Below, in pieces: positions 5,831 through 6,543 of a stretch of 6,543 nt of DNA (its first letter is position 1; the number at the start of each line of letters is the position of its first letter). Both the position numbers and the translations under genes were made by a program. The stretch is from contig JAFNGF010000378.1 of NCBI GenBank assembly GCA_017885385.1, positions 7,430 to 13,972 on the forward strand. Direction: 5' to 3'. This stretch comes from Planctomycetota bacterium. Lineage in GTDB: Bacteria > Planctomycetota > Phycisphaerae > Sedimentisphaerales > Anaerobacaceae. The notes under the pieces are model-generated. The model did no database searches. It was given only the letters and a program-made list of their open reading frames with translations, and had not been told where the DNA came from.

Positions 5831-6543
5831 ATGAGAAAAATCTGGATAATGGCGATAGGATTTTTAGTTTGGACATTTCTGGCCGTGTCCCAAAACACAG
5901 CCGCACAAGCCGATGCCAAAACCGAGCATCTTATTCCCGCTGATAAAGGCCTTTCAAAGGATTTTGTGCAGCGCCTTTTTGAGCGTGGCCAGCGCGAAAC
6001 TTTTCGCGGCAAAGACCTCGAAACAATAGGAATGCCGGTCGGTGGCATCGGGACAGGGCAACTGTATCTTCGCGGCGATGGAACGCTGGCTCTGTGGCAA
6101 GTTTTCAATCAGCACGTTTTTTCCGGCTACGGAGCGGACAACTACCGAACATATAGGCCGGACTGCCCGGTAGATTCCGGATTCGCGGTGCTGGTGCAAG
6201 GTGAGGATAAAATCATCGCTAGGCAGTTGAATCAGGATTTTGGGACGGTTGAATTTTCCGGCGAGTATCCGATAGGCGTCGTGCGCTATCGAAGTGATGA
6301 TTTGCCAATAAAGGTAGAAATGGAGGCGTTTTCTCCTTTTATTCCGCTTAACGCAAAAGATTCTGCTCTTCCCGCGACGCTCTTTCATATTACTATTGAG
6401 AACGGCGCCGCTGAAAACATCCACGTTGGGATTTTGGGCTGGCTTGAAAACGCTGTTTGCATGCATTCCGCGGAATCCCTCGATAATGTCTTGCGTCGAA
6501 GCCGAATTGTCGCCGAGAAGGGCCGGACCGTGATAGTCCATAC
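5831..6543 (+). CDS. GH116-family (GBA2-like) glycoside hydrolase, N-terminal part only
   Basis: The reading frame is open from the ATG at 5831 to the window end: 237 codons plus two bases, so the 3' part is missing. GGGAGG at 5816-5821 lies 9 bases before the ATG. Residues 1-27 are a probable Sec signal (RK at 2-3, a hydrophobic core, cleavage near AQA before Asp28). The mature part matches the N-terminal beta domain of GH116 (GBA2_N type): IGMPVGGIGTGQLYLRGDG (66-84) followed by LALWQVFN (86-93), and the segment LPIKVEMEAFSPFIPLNAKD (158-177) with PATLFHITIEN (181-191). Known GH116 members are beta-glucosidases, glucosylceramidases or xylosidases. Their catalytic residues lie in a C-terminal alpha/alpha-barrel that is outside this window, so activity cannot be judged. 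The 47-base gap to the GH172 gene, on the same strand and with no terminator between them, suggests co-transcription. A full gene would be expected to extend well over 1 kb further. Confidence 0.88.
   Translation, partial: MRKIWIMAIGFLVWTFLAVSQNTAAQADAKTEHLIPADKGLSKDFVQRLFERGQRETFRGKDLETIGMPVGGIGTGQLYLRGDGTLALWQVFNQHVFSGYGADNYRTYRPDCPVDSGFAVLVQGEDKIIARQLNQDFGTVEFSGEYPIGVVRYRSDDLPIKVEMEAFSPFIPLNAKDSALPATLFHITIENGAAENIHVGILGWLENAVCMHSAESLDNVLRRSRIVAEKGRTVIVH

Noticed and set aside
1..6543. CRISPR array, tRNA, rRNA or insertion sequence
   Set aside because: No regularly spaced direct repeats of CRISPR length, no tRNA-like cloverleaf or rRNA sequence, and no transposase were seen. The 7-base arrays are far too short to be CRISPR repeats.

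Overview
The window looks like bacterial chromosome from a saccharolytic member of the Planctomycetota, perhaps Phycisphaerae. This is an inference from the gene content: secreted proteins with Sec signals, a single-Cys redoxin ending in the YGCTVKY signature, and a DUF2961/GH172 enzyme next to a GH116 enzyme. No marker gene is present to prove it. All four genes lie on the + strand and each starts with an N-terminal Sec-type signal, so all four products are predicted to leave the cytoplasm.

Positions 1-249 are non-coding. They hold the right-hand part of a terminator cut by the window edge (1-27), two tandem arrays of 7-base units (28-55 and 76-103) and a strong hairpin with a T-rich loop (about 127-172). 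Next come two tandem paralogues. The first (250-1017) is a charged, helical secreted protein of unknown function. The second (1110-2168) has a shorter version of the same helical region joined to a C-terminal redoxin domain. The two share their Shine-Dalgarno region, signal peptide and helical motifs, so one arose from the other by duplication followed by domain gain or loss. A third 7-base array lies between them (1059-1079). A fourth (2243-2263) lies after the second gene, just before a long hairpin terminator (2266-2329).

The second half is a carbohydrate-active pair. A 1124-residue secreted protein (2409-5783) has an N-terminal DUF2961/GH172 domain, a beta-sandwich linker domain and a C-terminal region of about 420 residues that looks like an alpha/alpha-toroid glycosidase domain. 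After 47 bases comes the start of a GH116 (GBA2-like) protein (from 5831), which runs off the window. Their spacing and lack of a terminator suggest an operon for removing sugars from an extracellular or periplasmic glycan. The substrate cannot be read from the sequence.

The most notable observations are the multi-domain GH172 fusion, the duplication that yields a redoxin with a helical stalk, and the 7-base arrays, with three different unit sequences, in each of the three larger intergenic gaps.
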